Counted from the stretch's first letter, positions 27,418 through 36,602 are shown. The stretch: 64,000 nucleotides of DNA from Chryseobacterium sp. KLBC 52 (GCF_003347605.1 NZ_QDFZ01000002.1:297693-361692), one strand, 5' to 3'. The notes: generated from the letters alone by a model not told the origin. A program made the numbers and translations.

Positions 27418-27957
27418 ATGGAGGAGCCTATCAAATTGCAGTTATATTTCAATGAAAACATAGAAAGAGAAAATCAGAAATTTTTCTTTCAGTATACATG
27501 GAAAAAGCACTTTACTGAACTAAAAAAAGCAATCACATATGCTGTTGTATTCCTCGCATTAGGATTTCTTCCTATAAAATCTTTGAATCTTGGTCCTGTT
27601 GCCATTATTTTTAAATATGGAGGTTTCTTATTTGTAGGATATATTTTCCTTCTGTTATATCAGTATTTCAATACTAAAAATAAAACCTTTAAATTAATCG
27701 AAGAACAAATTGATGACCTCAGAAGAAAACATGATGAAATAAGCTTTATAACACTTCATCAGGATAGTATTACCGTTAAAAATCCATTCAATACCATCAA
27801 CTGCGTCTGGAATAAAACTCAGTATAAAATGGTTGACCAATACCTTATTTTAAATATGGTTAATAACAATTTCATTTTTACAGAATCTGAGTTTAAGGAG
27901 AATGAATATAAAATTTTATTAGATTCTCTTCAGCATTATTCTAAAAAAGAGAAGTAA
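27418..27957 (+). CDS. membrane protein, possibly YcxB-like
   Basis: 179 residues; start taken at MEEPIKLQLYF, 7 codons inside the longest frame. Two hydrophobic helices (about residues 35-55 and 60-80) separate a short N-terminal strand region from a C-terminal domain (ISFITLHQDSITVKNPF, NCVWNKTQYKMVDQYLIL). This two-helix plus beta domain layout, with a residue pattern like DSITVKN...W..., recalls YcxB-like proteins of unknown function. The name is tentative. Stand-alone, downstream of ligD. Confidence 0.65.
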   Translation: MEEPIKLQLYFNENIERENQKFFFQYTWKKHFTELKKAITYAVVFLALGFLPIKSLNLGPVAIIFKYGGFLFVGYIFLLLYQYFNTKNKTFKLIEEQIDDLRRKHDEISFITLHQDSITVKNPFNTINCVWNKTQYKMVDQYLILNMVNNNFIFTESEFKENEYKILLDSLQHYSKKEK

Positions 27958-27960
27958 AAA

Positions 27961-27990
27961 CTCCCACATTATACTAATGCAGGAGCTTCT
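27961..27990. terminator. weak bidirectional terminator
   Basis: CTCC-CACATTA pairs with TAATG-C-AGGAG with a 2-nt internal mismatch, between convergent genes, flanked by A-runs and T-runs. Confidence 0.45.
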
Positions 27991-28008
27991 TAAAAAAATT
28001 AAATATAA

Positions 28009-28854
28009 TTATTGATTATAAACATGAATATCTCTCTGTGGAAAAGGAATTCCGATTCCAGCTTTATCGAGAGCTTCTTTACAACCGATGATTAGTTCTT
28101 CGTTCATCGTCCAGAAATTTTCAGTGGAAGTACTTACTCTTACGGATACATTGACAGCACTGTCTCCCAATTCAGTCACCACCACCTGTGGGGCAGGTGT
28201 TGCAAGAGCATATTGATTATTCTTAATGACGTTCATTAAAATATCCTTGGTCTGCCTAAGATCCGCATCATAAGCAATTCCGATATCCAGTGATGTTCTC
28301 CTTGTTCCCAATTGGGTAAAATTGGTAATACTGTTATTGGAAACGACTCCATTAGGAATAACGATCAATTGGTTTTGCGGGGTGATCAGTTTTGTATGAA
28401 AGATATCTATGGCATCTACAGTCCCCGAAACCCCTGAATTGGTAGAAATAAAATCACCAATCTTAAATGGTTTTAATAGTAGAATTAAGATTCCACCTGC
28501 AAAATTTGTTAAAGATCCCTGTAAAGCTAGACCTACTGCCAAACCTGCGGCACCAATCATTGCGACAAATGCAGAAGTCTGTACTCCAAGTTGCGTTACA
28601 ACAACAATAAATAGCAGAATATTAAGTCCCCAGTTGATAATATTTAAAAGAAAATGCTGCAGCGAAGCTTCCATACTTCTTTTTTTGAAACCTTTTTCAA
28701 CCAGTTTCTTTATCATTCTGATCATCCATGATCCGATAAGATAAATCAATAATGCGGAAATGACTGCAGTAAAAATTCTCGGTGCCCATGAAATTGCTGA
28801 AGAAATTAAGGTATCCCAGTGTTGTTGAATCTTGTTCAATTCTAAATCGTCCAT
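28009..28854 (-). CDS. small-conductance mechanosensitive channel (MscS family)
   Basis: 281 residues, close to E. coli MscS size. Three N-terminal membrane helices (about 17-40, 65-90, 92-125) include the pore helix with small residues MIGAAGLAVGLALQGSLTNFAGG. The beta domain follows (GDFISTNSGVSGTVDAIDIF, TPQNQLIVIPNGVVSNNSI), then the C-terminal vestibule to IPFPQRDIHVYNQ. It opens on membrane tension to release solutes in osmotic downshock. Single gene, inner membrane. Confidence 0.95.
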   Translation of the reverse strand: MDDLELNKIQQHWDTLISSAISWAPRIFTAVISALLIYLIGSWMIRMIKKLVEKGFKKRSMEASLQHFLLNIINWGLNILLFIVVVTQLGVQTSAFVAMIGAAGLAVGLALQGSLTNFAGGILILLLKPFKIGDFISTNSGVSGTVDAIDIFHTKLITPQNQLIVIPNGVVSNNSITNFTQLGTRRTSLDIGIAYDADLRQTKDILMNVIKNNQYALATPAPQVVVTELGDSAVNVSVRVSTSTENFWTMNEELIIGCKEALDKAGIGIPFPQRDIHVYNQ

Positions 28855-29130
28855 TGTATACTATGTGTTTTACTATTTATATCAATAAAAGTATTGACAT
28901 CTTCTGCAGGATTTGGAAAAAAAAGAATTCACCCTGCACTGTTATCAGTGAAAGTAAACTATATTTTATCCTCTAAAATAGATTGACAGCAGAACGGAAT
29001 ATTTCTGCTTTACTCAATAATCATTCAGAAATTGAATCTTGCAGGAAGAAATAATTTTTCGGTCATAGAGTTACAAAAACGATACCGAAGTGGGCAGTAT
29101 TCAAAGAAAAAAAATATCAAGAAACATTCC

Positions 29131-29865
29131 TTAAGGTAATTTTGCGGCAAGACTTTCAGGTAAAAGCCTAAGAATATGGTAGATAATTTTCCATTTAAAA
29201 TTGGGAACAATGGTAAAGGAATTTCCAGCATTGACAATAAATTTCGCCACATACTCCGGCTCCATGATCAGAGATTCATTAAGTTCTAATCCTTCGTTGA
29301 TTTTTGTTCTGATATAACCAATAACCAGGGCATTTACAATAATTTTCCGGGAAGCTAATTCCTGTCTCAATCCGGCCAGAAACTGTGTAAATGCAGCTTT
29401 GGTACTGCCATAGACAAAATTGCTTTTTCTTCCTCTTACTCCGGACAAGGAAGAGAGTCCGATTATTCTTTCCAGGTTGGTATTGCTTTTATCCATTGCA
29501 ATAATACTCAGGATAGAAACTCCACCCATATAATTGACTTCCATCATTTGTTTCGCTCCTTTGAAATCGGTCAGTGCTTTTTGATTGTCTACTAAAAAAC
29601 CTGCGGCATAAACTACAATATGAGGTTGTACAGAAAGACTGGCATAAAACTGACGATGAGAATCAAAATCTGCAGCATCAAAATACAAAACAGAGACTTT
29701 TGAGCGGTCCAGATTTTTTGAATCAATGAAATTATTCAAAGCGGTTGTATTTCGGGAAGCAGCAATAACTGTAAATCCTTTTTCAACATATTGTATTACA
29801 CATTGTTTCGCTACATCTGAATTAGCCCCCAGAATAAGAACGGTTTTGTTTGTGTTTTGATTCAT
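29131..29865 (-). CDS. SDR family NAD(P)-dependent oxidoreductase
   Basis: 244 residues, Rossmann fold. The cofactor loop is VLILGANSDVAKQC (TGxxxGxG variant), followed by ASRN, the VYAAG strand, the catalytic Ser in GLSSLSG, and YGSTK with Tyr and Lys. The layout with SSLSGVRGRKSNFVYGSTK resembles the DprE2-like branch, which reduces sugar-linked ketones, but no DprE1 partner is nearby, so substrate is open. A -7 box ends 5 nt upstream of the ATG. The 276-nt gap downstream (28855-29130) shows no gene. Confidence 0.88.
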   Translation of the reverse strand: MNQNTNKTVLILGANSDVAKQCVIQYVEKGFTVIAASRNTTALNNFIDSKNLDRSKVSVLYFDAADFDSHRQFYASLSVQPHIVVYAAGFLVDNQKALTDFKGAKQMMEVNYMGGVSILSIIAMDKSNTNLERIIGLSSLSGVRGRKSNFVYGSTKAAFTQFLAGLRQELASRKIIVNALVIGYIRTKINEGLELNESLIMEPEYVAKFIVNAGNSFTIVPNFKWKIIYHILRLLPESLAAKLP

Positions 29866-29869
29866 GAAG

Positions 29870-29877
29870 CAAAGATA
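29870..29877 (-). promoter_or_regulatory. -7 box directly before the SDR start codon
   Basis: Minus-strand TATCTTTG (29877-29870); the ATG is at 29865-29863. Transcription would begin at or next to the A of ATG, so the mRNA may be leaderless. Confidence 0.45.
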
Positions 29878-29954
29878 ATTGTTTTATTAAACACTAATTT
29901 CATTAATTGTTTTTCACAAATGGACATAATTTTCAAACTAGTGTAGAAAAAAAT

Positions 29955-29985
29955 TGCGGCGGGTGAACTTTGTTCACCCGCCGCA
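29955..29985 (-). terminator. strong GC-rich terminator of the nusB-DUF1573-yajC operon
   Basis: A perfect 14-bp stem, TGCGGCGGGTGAAC (29955-29968) with GTTCACCCGCCGCA (29972-29985), 3-nt loop, followed on the minus strand by seven T. It lies 21 nt after yajC. Confidence 0.9.
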
Positions 29986-30006
29986 GCTACATATTTTCAG
30001 ACTGAA

Positions 30007-30369
30007 TTATTTTTTTTCTTCAGTTGCTGTTTCTTTTTTGTCATCTGCCTTCTCAGCAGTTTTTGCTTTATCTCCAAAACGAGCCTCAGTCATTTCTCTT
30101 GAAACTGCAGCTTTTTCGAATTTCAGTTTTCCAGATAATGTTTCGATAACAAAACCATCATCCTGAACCTGAGCAATTCTTCCGTGAAGACCTGACGTAA
30201 GAACTACTCTTGTTCCCACTTTAAGGTTTTCCTGAAAGTTTTTCTCCTGCTTTTGCTTTTTCATCTGAGGTCTGATCATCAGGAAATAAAATCCTACAAA
30301 CATCACTCCCATCATGATCAGCATCATAGGTGAAGATCCACCTTGTGCCTGTAAAAATAGTGTCAGCAT
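30007..30369 (-). CDS. yajC: preprotein translocase subunit YajC
   Basis: 120 residues. One membrane helix (about 15-35, MMLIMMGVMFVGFYFLMIRP) is followed by the family motif RPQMKKQKQEKNFQENLKVG, TRVVLTSGLHGRIAQVQDDG, and a charged Lys/Glu tail. YajC associates with SecDF and SecYEG in the inner membrane. It begins 10 nt after the DUF1573 gene and is the last gene before the GC-rich terminator. secDF is not adjacent here. Confidence 0.93.
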   Translation of the reverse strand: MLTLFLQAQGGSSPMMLIMMGVMFVGFYFLMIRPQMKKQKQEKNFQENLKVGTRVVLTSGLHGRIAQVQDDGFVIETLSGKLKFEKAAVSREMTEARFGDKAKTAEKADDKKETATEEKK

Positions 30370-30379
30370 ATTTTAAATA

Positions 30380-30886
30380 TTAGGGTTGAATGTTCGCAGT
30401 GAACGTTAATCTGATTGGAGCTTTTTCTACATTAGCAAAAACGTCTGCATACTTCTGCACGTTTCCGTCGAAGCTTGAAGAATCAAAGTGTAATGTAACT
30501 TTTCCTTTTTTACCAGGCATGATTGGCTCTTTTGTAAAATCAGGAGCTGTACATCCGCATCCAGGCTTCACTTCAGAAATAATCAATGGGTTTTTACCTG
30601 TGTTGGTAATTTCGTATACGTGTTCTACTTTATCTCCCTTTTTGATTTTTCCAAAATCAAAGCTGTTTTCAGATAAAGCTACAGAAGTAGATGGCTCGTT
30701 AGAAACCGGAGCAGCTGCTTCACTATTTACAGGTGCTGCTACAGAATCAGTAGTTAGGGGAGCTACAACAGATGCAGAATCAGTAGCTGCAGCTTCAGCA
30801 CTTTGAGTTTCTTTGTTTTCTTTTTTACATGAAACTAACCCAAATCCTATAATAGACAAGGCGATAATTGATAACGTCTTTTTCAT
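30380..30886 (-). CDS. DUF1573 domain lipoprotein
   Basis: 168 residues with lipobox GLVSC. A Ser/Ala/Thr-rich linker (about 20-65) leads to the DUF1573 Ig-like domain: ENSFDFGKIKKGDKVEHVYE, ITNTGKNPLIISEVKPGCGC, and VTLHFDSSSFDGNVQK. The SEVKPGCGCT block is the family hallmark. Anchored in the periplasmic or surface membrane; function unknown, but it sits between nusB and yajC with 1-nt and 10-nt gaps in what looks like a conserved Flavobacteriia operon. Confidence 0.9.
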   Translation of the reverse strand: MKKTLSIIALSIIGFGLVSCKKENKETQSAEAAATDSASVVAPLTTDSVAAPVNSEAAAPVSNEPSTSVALSENSFDFGKIKKGDKVEHVYEITNTGKNPLIISEVKPGCGCTAPDFTKEPIMPGKKGKVTLHFDSSSFDGNVQKYADVFANVEKAPIRLTFTANIQP

Positions 30887-30887
30887 T

Positions 30888-31793
30888 TTATATTCTATTT
30901 TGATCTTTACAATATTTATCTAAAATACCATTGATGAAGATATTGGAACGGTCTGTAGCAAATACTTTTGCAATTTCAATATATTCATTAATGATCACTC
31001 TTGAAGGGGTGAAAGCAAAGTTATCAAGCTCTGCAATGGCTGTAGACAAAATTACTTTATCCATTAGAGAAACTCTTTCCAGATCCCAGTTTTCCAGTCT
31101 TTCTTCCAGTTTCTTTTCATTGTTTTCCCAGTTGTTCAAGGTATCTTTCAACAACTTTGCAGCGAATGTTTTATCTTCTTCATCTTTAATCATTTTGATC
31201 AAAGTTCTGCTTTCTTCATCTTCTCTCAGGAAACCGATTGTTTTTTGTACCATGGAATTGGCAATATGGATATCATCGTACCATGAAAGCTCCTTATCTC
31301 CCAGATAATCATGAAAATCTTCATTTTCAGCAATATACCTCAGAAATAATTTACCTATAAATTTCTGATCTTCTTCGAAGGAGTATCCTTCTTCTTTCAT
31401 GAAATCCTGATACCGTTTCCCAGCAGTAATTCTCTGGAAAGTTTTTACCAATAAATCATCATGCATATCCCATTTCAACTGCTTGTGCTGGCCTGTAAAA
31501 AATAATCTTTCAGGGTTTTCTTCCAGCTTACGCAATACCTGGTTGTTAATGAATTTTTGGTTAGGATTAATATCAGCATCAGTTTTAAGAAATTTATTCT
31601 TACCAATTTCGATCTGATTTTCTGCCAAATCTTTCAAACCCACCAAAAAGTTGAGCTGATAGATGTATAGATAATAGATTTTCTCTATCCCGGCAAACAT
31701 GTTTTTCTCTAAAACATCAAATTTTACAGGATTTTGGTAGTAAGAATACACGGTCTGTACTACTTTTTCACGGATTTGTCGTCTTCCTAACAT
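30888..31793 (-). CDS. nusB: transcription antitermination factor NusB, long form
   Basis: 301 residues, about twice the E. coli length, as usual for Bacteroidota NusB. The N-terminus LGRRQIREKVVQTVYSYYQ and the C-terminal NusB fold (SLMDKVILSTAIAELDNFAF, SRVIINEYIEIAKVFATD, FINGILDKY) are clear; the middle is a lineage-specific helical insertion. NusB binds boxA RNA with NusE in rRNA antitermination. First gene of the operon with DUF1573 and yajC. Confidence 0.93.
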   Translation of the reverse strand: MLGRRQIREKVVQTVYSYYQNPVKFDVLEKNMFAGIEKIYYLYIYQLNFLVGLKDLAENQIEIGKNKFLKTDADINPNQKFINNQVLRKLEENPERLFFTGQHKQLKWDMHDDLLVKTFQRITAGKRYQDFMKEEGYSFEEDQKFIGKLFLRYIAENEDFHDYLGDKELSWYDDIHIANSMVQKTIGFLREDEESRTLIKMIKDEEDKTFAAKLLKDTLNNWENNEKKLEERLENWDLERVSLMDKVILSTAIAELDNFAFTPSRVIINEYIEIAKVFATDRSNIFINGILDKYCKDQNRI

Positions 31794-31815
31794 TCAAAGA
31801 GCTTTTTTATGGGTG

Positions 31816-31875
31816 CAAAGATACAAAATTTAAAATTGATGAAATTCGTAGTGTGATGACATTTTTGTAATTTTG
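31816..31875. promoter_or_regulatory. divergent -7 boxes of nusB and the ABC transporter gene
   Basis: TATCTTTG on minus (31823-31816), 22 nt upstream of nusB, and TAATTTTG on plus (31868-31875), 9 nt upstream of the ABC gene ATG. The latter shows the upstream TTG start of the longest ORF lies inside the promoter. Confidence 0.5.
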
Positions 31876-31884
31876 TCAAACTAT

Positions 31885-33546
31885 ATGAAAGCGCTAAAAA
31901 CCTTAAACCCTTATTTTTGGAAACACAAAATACTATTGTTTTGGGGGGTACTCTTTATCATCGCCAGTAATTTCTTTAATATATATAAGGTTCAGTTTGT
32001 AGGAAAATCTGTGGATGAACTTACAAAAAGTGGGAACCTTGGTTTCAACCAGCAGGTTTTAATTTATGTTGGAATTATTGTAGGATGTTCTCTTCTAACA
32101 GGATTCTTCACTTTTATGATGCGACAGACCATCATTGTTGCCTCCAGAAGAATAGAATACGAACTTAAAAATAAAATCTACAGACATTATCAGGATTTAT
32201 CTTTAACGGATTATAAACAAACCACCATCGGAGACTTAATGAACAGATTGAGCGAAGATGTTGTTGCAGTGCGAATGTATCTTGGTCCCGGGGTAATGTA
32301 TGTAGCGAATTTGATTGTACTGGTGCTGATTACAGCTATTTACATGGTAAAGACGGATGCTTCCATGACGATGTGGACTTTACTTCCGCTTCCTGTTTTA
32401 TCTTTTGCTATTTATAAGGTAAGTTCTATTATCAACAAAAAGTCGAAGATCATGCAGAAAAGCCAGTCTGCAATTTCTACTTTTGTACAGGACAGCTTTT
32501 CAGGAATCCGTGTGGTAAAATTTTTCGCAAGAGAAAAATACATTGAAAAAAACTACGGCATCAAAGTTACCGATTATCAGAATAAAGCTTTGGATCTTGC
32601 CAAAACAGAAGCCTATTTCTTCACCATTATTCTTTTTGTGATCGGATTATTAAATGTTGCCATTATCTGGATTGGTGGTACAAAATACATTGCAGGAGAA
32701 TTAAGCATTGGTAAGATTGCCGATTTCTTTATGTATATCAACACGCTGATTTTCCCTTTCTCTATGGTAGGATGGGTAACTTCTGTCAACCAGAGAGCTG
32801 AGGCCTCTATGCAGAGGATCAATGAATTCATGGATAAAAAATCAGAGATCATTAATACTAATTTTGAAAACTATCCGATCAAAGGAAATATAGAATTCAG
32901 AAATGTATCCTACGTATATCCTAATACGGGAATCAAAGCACTGGACAATCTAAGTTTTAAAGTAAACGCCGGAGAATCGTTGGCTATTATGGGTAAAACC
33001 GGTAGTGGAAAATCAACGATTGCCTTATTATTATGCAGGTTAATAGATCCTACGGAAGGGGAAATTTTAATTGATGGTAAAAACCTGAAAGAACATAATC
33101 TTGAAAACTACAGAAATTTTATCGGATATATTCCTCAGGAGAGCTATTTATTCTCTGATTCTATTGAAAATAATATTGGTTTTGCCATTAATCATCCTTC
33201 TCATGAGAAGGTAGTAGAGTACGCTAATATTGCAGATGTTCATAAAAATATTGTAGAGTTTAAAGACCAATATAAAACACTTGTTGGTGAACGCGGAGTG
33301 ATGCTTTCGGGGGGACAGAAGCAAAGAATTTGTATCGCAAGAGCCTTAATTAAGGACCCCAATATCATTATTTTTGACGATTCTTTGTCTGCCCTGGACA
33401 CTGAAACGGAGCAGAATATTCTGGAAAATATTGACAAAAAAATCAGTAACGCTACTTCCATAATCATCACACACAGAGAGTCTAGCGCCCAAAAAGCCCA
33501 TCAGATTATCAACCTGACCGAAATTGCCAATTCTGTAACTGCATAG
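31885..33546 (+). CDS. ABC exporter half-transporter with Asp in place of catalytic Glu
   Basis: 553 residues from ATG 31885; the four-codon extension with TTG overlaps the -7 box. An N-terminal six-helix exporter domain (about 15-300) is fused to an ATPase domain: Walker A MGKTGSGKST, Q-loop YIPQESYLF, signature LSGGQKQRICIARAL, Walker B IIIFDD, D-loop SALD, and H-loop IITHR. The residue after the Walker B Asp (498) is Asp (499), where a working site has Glu. That is typical of the weak site in heterodimeric exporters such as BmrCD, but no partner gene is nearby. It resembles MsbA/LmrA-type lipid or drug exporters. Confidence 0.9.
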   Translation: MKALKTLNPYFWKHKILLFWGVLFIIASNFFNIYKVQFVGKSVDELTKSGNLGFNQQVLIYVGIIVGCSLLTGFFTFMMRQTIIVASRRIEYELKNKIYRHYQDLSLTDYKQTTIGDLMNRLSEDVVAVRMYLGPGVMYVANLIVLVLITAIYMVKTDASMTMWTLLPLPVLSFAIYKVSSIINKKSKIMQKSQSAISTFVQDSFSGIRVVKFFAREKYIEKNYGIKVTDYQNKALDLAKTEAYFFTIILFVIGLLNVAIIWIGGTKYIAGELSIGKIADFFMYINTLIFPFSMVGWVTSVNQRAEASMQRINEFMDKKSEIINTNFENYPIKGNIEFRNVSYVYPNTGIKALDNLSFKVNAGESLAIMGKTGSGKSTIALLLCRLIDPTEGEILIDGKNLKEHNLENYRNFIGYIPQESYLFSDSIENNIGFAINHPSHEKVVEYANIADVHKNIVEFKDQYKTLVGERGVMLSGGQKQRICIARALIKDPNIIIFDDSLSALDTETEQNILENIDKKISNATSIIITHRESSAQKAHQIINLTEIANSVTA

Positions 33547-33587
33547 CCATTTCGTTCTCAATTGTTAAATAAATCATAAAAAAAATT

Positions 33588-33616
33588 TTGTGATTAAAAG
33601 AATTCTTTTATATTTG
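33588..33616 (+). promoter_or_regulatory. promoter of the PUR-domain gene (-33/-7)
   Basis: TTG (33588-33590), 18 nt, TATATTTG (33609-33616), 29 nt before the ATG at 33646. A full consensus match. Confidence 0.75.
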
Positions 33617-33645
33617 TTCTTAACAAGATTAAAAAATATCTAACA

Positions 33646-33981
33646 ATGAGTGAATACAAGGAACGCCATGAAAATGAGATTTTCACGAAGGTGTTAAAAG
33701 CAGGGAGAAGAACTTATTTCTTTGATGTGCGCGAGACGAAAGCAGGAGATTATTATCTTACAATCACTGAGAGTAAGAAGAATTTCGGAGAGAATGGGGA
33801 AGCTACATTCGAGAAGCATAAAATTTACCTTTACAAGGAAGATTTTAAGAGTTTCCAGGAGATGTTTAATGAGTCCACAGATTTCATCATTAATGAAAAG
33901 GGTGAGGATGTAATTTCAGAAAAACATGACAAAGACTTCAAAAGCAGATCATATACAATTGATTCTGACGACGAGGTTTAA
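33646..33981 (+). CDS. PUR-alpha-like (DUF3276) DNA/RNA-binding protein
   Basis: 111 residues, cytoplasmic. The single PUR repeat is visible: IFTKVLKAGRRTYFFDVRET, DYYLTITESKKNF, FEKHKIYLYKEDFKSFQEMF, then an acidic, charged tail. In Bacteroidota these small PUR proteins bind single-stranded nucleic acid as dimers (Borrelia BpuR is a relative). Strong promoter and terminator suggest high expression as a single gene. Confidence 0.92.
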   Translation: MSEYKERHENEIFTKVLKAGRRTYFFDVRETKAGDYYLTITESKKNFGENGEATFEKHKIYLYKEDFKSFQEMFNESTDFIINEKGEDVISEKHDKDFKSRSYTIDSDDEV

Positions 33982-34002
33982 AAAAAGAATATCTAAAAAC
34001 AC

Positions 34003-34030
34003 AAGCATCTGAAAAAGATGCTTTTTTTAT
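34003..34030 (+). terminator. terminator of the PUR-domain gene
   Basis: AAGCATCT (34003-34010), loop GAAAA, AGATGCTT (34016-34023), then a T-run. Confidence 0.9.
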
Positions 34031-34057
34031 GCGGTAAAACCAACTACACATAAAAAA

Positions 34058-34075
34058 AACGGGCTACAGCCCGTT
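34058..34075 (-). terminator. terminator of the FG-GAP protein gene
   Basis: AACGGGC-TACA-GCCCGTT, with an A-run on the left that reads as eight T on the minus strand. Confidence 0.85.
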
Positions 34076-34109
34076 CTATTGAATATGAATCTACTATTAT
34101 TCCCATCTT

Positions 34110-36443
34110 TTATTCAACTGAAACAATTTCTTTTGATTCTTCTTTGTTAAAAGGTGCTGATTTCAGGAAACTGTATAACACGTCTGGCAGCTCATTTTTA
34201 CAAGGATCTTCCTGATTTCTGTTATTCATGCTGTTTACGCTATTCGTAACATTTGCAGCAGAAAACATGACAATACCTCCGTCTTTTCTAAGGGTAGCCA
34301 ACTCTTCATTCTTAGTACTTGGATCAAAATTTCCGAAACACATTATATTATTTCGGGTTTGTGGAATCGGAAATTTTTCAGCAGTAATGCCGGATAAGAC
34401 ATTTCCATTCATTTTAAATAATTTATAATCCCCGTCGAAATTCCTGTGAGCAATAATTTCAGCAGCACCATCGGCATCAATATCTCCCACAGCCAGCCCC
34501 TTCCAGTCTGAAGCTGAACCCCAGTTTGTAAATTCAGTAATTTTTGTAAGAACGCCACTATCACTTACCCGATAAACATGGATACCATTATAAATAGCGT
34601 TATTATCATCAGCATCCACAAGCAGTACTAATTCATCTTTACCATCTTTATCAAGATCACCTGATGCTACTGCTTTGATTTTAGAACTTGCAGGCAGATT
34701 AAGTGTATTTAAATATACTGATTGCATGTCTGTCCCAACAAATTTGCTCACTCTGGCTTCTTTATTAAAATTTCTTACTGTGATAACATCATCTTTTCCA
34801 CCACTGATAAAGTTTCCAGCAACTACACCTACCCACTCTGACTGAGCTCCCCATCCGGTATATCTTGTATGTTCCACAATACTGCCGTTTTCAATTTTCA
34901 AGACATAAATACCATTTTCGTTGGCATCTGCATGATCGTTTAAAGCAATGATCTCACTTTTATTATCTCCAAAGAAATCACCTGCAGCCAGTCCTTTCCA
35001 GTTATTGGAACCACCATATACTTTACTGGTGTTAACCTGACGAAAGGCTCTGTCATAGGGTTCTAAGGTCTGCATTAAGCCGTCAAAATTTCTGATAACA
35101 ACAAATTCATCATCGTTATCTCCGTCAAAATTACCGCTGGCAACACCTCTCCAATCAGAGTCTTCTCCATACTCATGATCCGTATTGACGGGCACAATTA
35201 AGTTTTCAAAATTTGATAAAAGAGCCCATGTGATCGAAGAATCAAATACCGTTATATTACTATAGTAATTTTTAGCAGCCTGTAAATCTGAAACTATCTG
35301 ATACAGCGTTTTATCATCATATTGAGATAAATACAACCATAAATAAGCGGTGTAAGTGCCATATCTAGGAGTCACAGTAGGGTCAGAGGTATTAATATTA
35401 TATTTAATATTCCAATTCTCATCATTATAATTAACCCCATTTTTTATATGCAGAGGGGAAATATAAATATCTTTTGTCAACGTTTTAGTATAAGCATTGA
35501 TATCTGCAGTAGTATAAATAAGATTTCCATTGATTGAAATACCATACCTGTTACATTCATAAGGAAAAGCTGCCGTTAAATCAGCATGAGAAATATCTTC
35601 GCGCAAAGTATCGTGCTTCCAATAGGTCCAAACATTAGATCCTAAGCTGGCATTAAGCTGTGTATTTGCTTTTATAAAATTGGCAATTTGATTGAGCTGG
35701 ACAAGATAATTGTTTTCATCCGTTGCCCTATACATCTGCACCAGCACTCTTCCTACGGAGCTTTGCATATTAAAAGGTAAAATTTCGCCCGGAAAACCTA
35801 TTGGCGGATTATTATCGCTGCGTTCCTTGTAATACCCTATCGTGTTGTTAGAACCAGGTTCTATAAACCACTGGGCTGCGTGGTAAGCAAGTGTTTCTTT
35901 TATTTTTTGGATAAGGTCATCAGCAATTGTAATATAGTTTTGGCCTGCATAACGTCCTGTTGAATTATATGTTAAGTTTTGAATAGTACTATCTTTTCTA
36001 ACGATTGCTGCAAACTTAGCCATAGGATATGTAATATTGGCACTATGTACCAAATGAGAATAAGGTAATCCTGTTGTATCTGATACGGCATTATAATGGT
36101 TAGTAGACCAGGCAGCACCGGAAACATGGCGATAATCATAAATTATCGGGTATCCCAATGTAGGATTTCTCAAATCATCTCTCCTGTCTATTGTATTTCC
36201 GATACACTTGATTAAAGTTTCAGCATATTTTTTCTCGTGTGTTTTTTCATACATCAAAACCAGTGCTTCCATGTGGGAAGGCACGCCCCAGGCAAACTCA
36301 AGCTGATCCTGACTGGTAGAATTACCATCCCACTGGTCGAGTCCTCTGGTATCAAAAAGTCGTTTAAAATAAGATTGGGAACCCGATTGGGAATAGGATT
36401 TTATTGCAAAAAAAGCAATAAGAATTGTAAAAAGTTTTTTCAT
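34110..36443 (-). CDS. secreted protein: alpha-helical barrel-like domain plus FG-GAP repeats
   Basis: 777 residues; start taken at MKKLFTILIAFFAIKSYSQ (signal peptide), since the longer frame crosses the -7 box. Residues about 25-430 look like an alpha/alpha toroid, as in sugar epimerases or hydrolases (repeated helices, FAWGVPSHMEALVLMY, GAAWSTNHYNA, SHADLTAAFPYECNRYG). Residues about 430-740 carry FG-GAP/VCBS-type repeats with Ca-binding-like loops: NFDGDNDDEFVV, DLDKDGKDELVLL, DIDADGAAEIIAH, a probable beta-propeller. No clear T9SS tail at the C-terminus. Function unknown; a glycan-active enzyme is a guess. Confidence 0.75.
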   Translation of the reverse strand: MKKLFTILIAFFAIKSYSQSGSQSYFKRLFDTRGLDQWDGNSTSQDQLEFAWGVPSHMEALVLMYEKTHEKKYAETLIKCIGNTIDRRDDLRNPTLGYPIIYDYRHVSGAAWSTNHYNAVSDTTGLPYSHLVHSANITYPMAKFAAIVRKDSTIQNLTYNSTGRYAGQNYITIADDLIQKIKETLAYHAAQWFIEPGSNNTIGYYKERSDNNPPIGFPGEILPFNMQSSVGRVLVQMYRATDENNYLVQLNQIANFIKANTQLNASLGSNVWTYWKHDTLREDISHADLTAAFPYECNRYGISINGNLIYTTADINAYTKTLTKDIYISPLHIKNGVNYNDENWNIKYNINTSDPTVTPRYGTYTAYLWLYLSQYDDKTLYQIVSDLQAAKNYYSNITVFDSSITWALLSNFENLIVPVNTDHEYGEDSDWRGVASGNFDGDNDDEFVVIRNFDGLMQTLEPYDRAFRQVNTSKVYGGSNNWKGLAAGDFFGDNKSEIIALNDHADANENGIYVLKIENGSIVEHTRYTGWGAQSEWVGVVAGNFISGGKDDVITVRNFNKEARVSKFVGTDMQSVYLNTLNLPASSKIKAVASGDLDKDGKDELVLLVDADDNNAIYNGIHVYRVSDSGVLTKITEFTNWGSASDWKGLAVGDIDADGAAEIIAHRNFDGDYKLFKMNGNVLSGITAEKFPIPQTRNNIMCFGNFDPSTKNEELATLRKDGGIVMFSAANVTNSVNSMNNRNQEDPCKNELPDVLYSFLKSAPFNKEESKEIVSVE

Positions 36444-36500
36444 GTTAATAGCTTTGATTAAAGTGAGTTGAGTGAGATTTTTCTCACGATTCTCCTTAAA

Positions 36501-36508
36501 CAAATATA
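36501..36508 (-). promoter_or_regulatory. -7 box of the FG-GAP protein gene
   Basis: Minus-strand TATATTTG, 57 nt upstream of the chosen ATG. The leader contains a small hairpin GTGAGA-TTTT-TCTCAC (36472-36487). Confidence 0.45.
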
Positions 36509-36602
36509 AGTGTTTTAGTCACTGATCATAGAATTTATTTTGCAGCCCTTTAGGCTACAGTAAATCAAGCGAAAAGTTATTACACAGACTTGAAAAAAAT
36601 AA

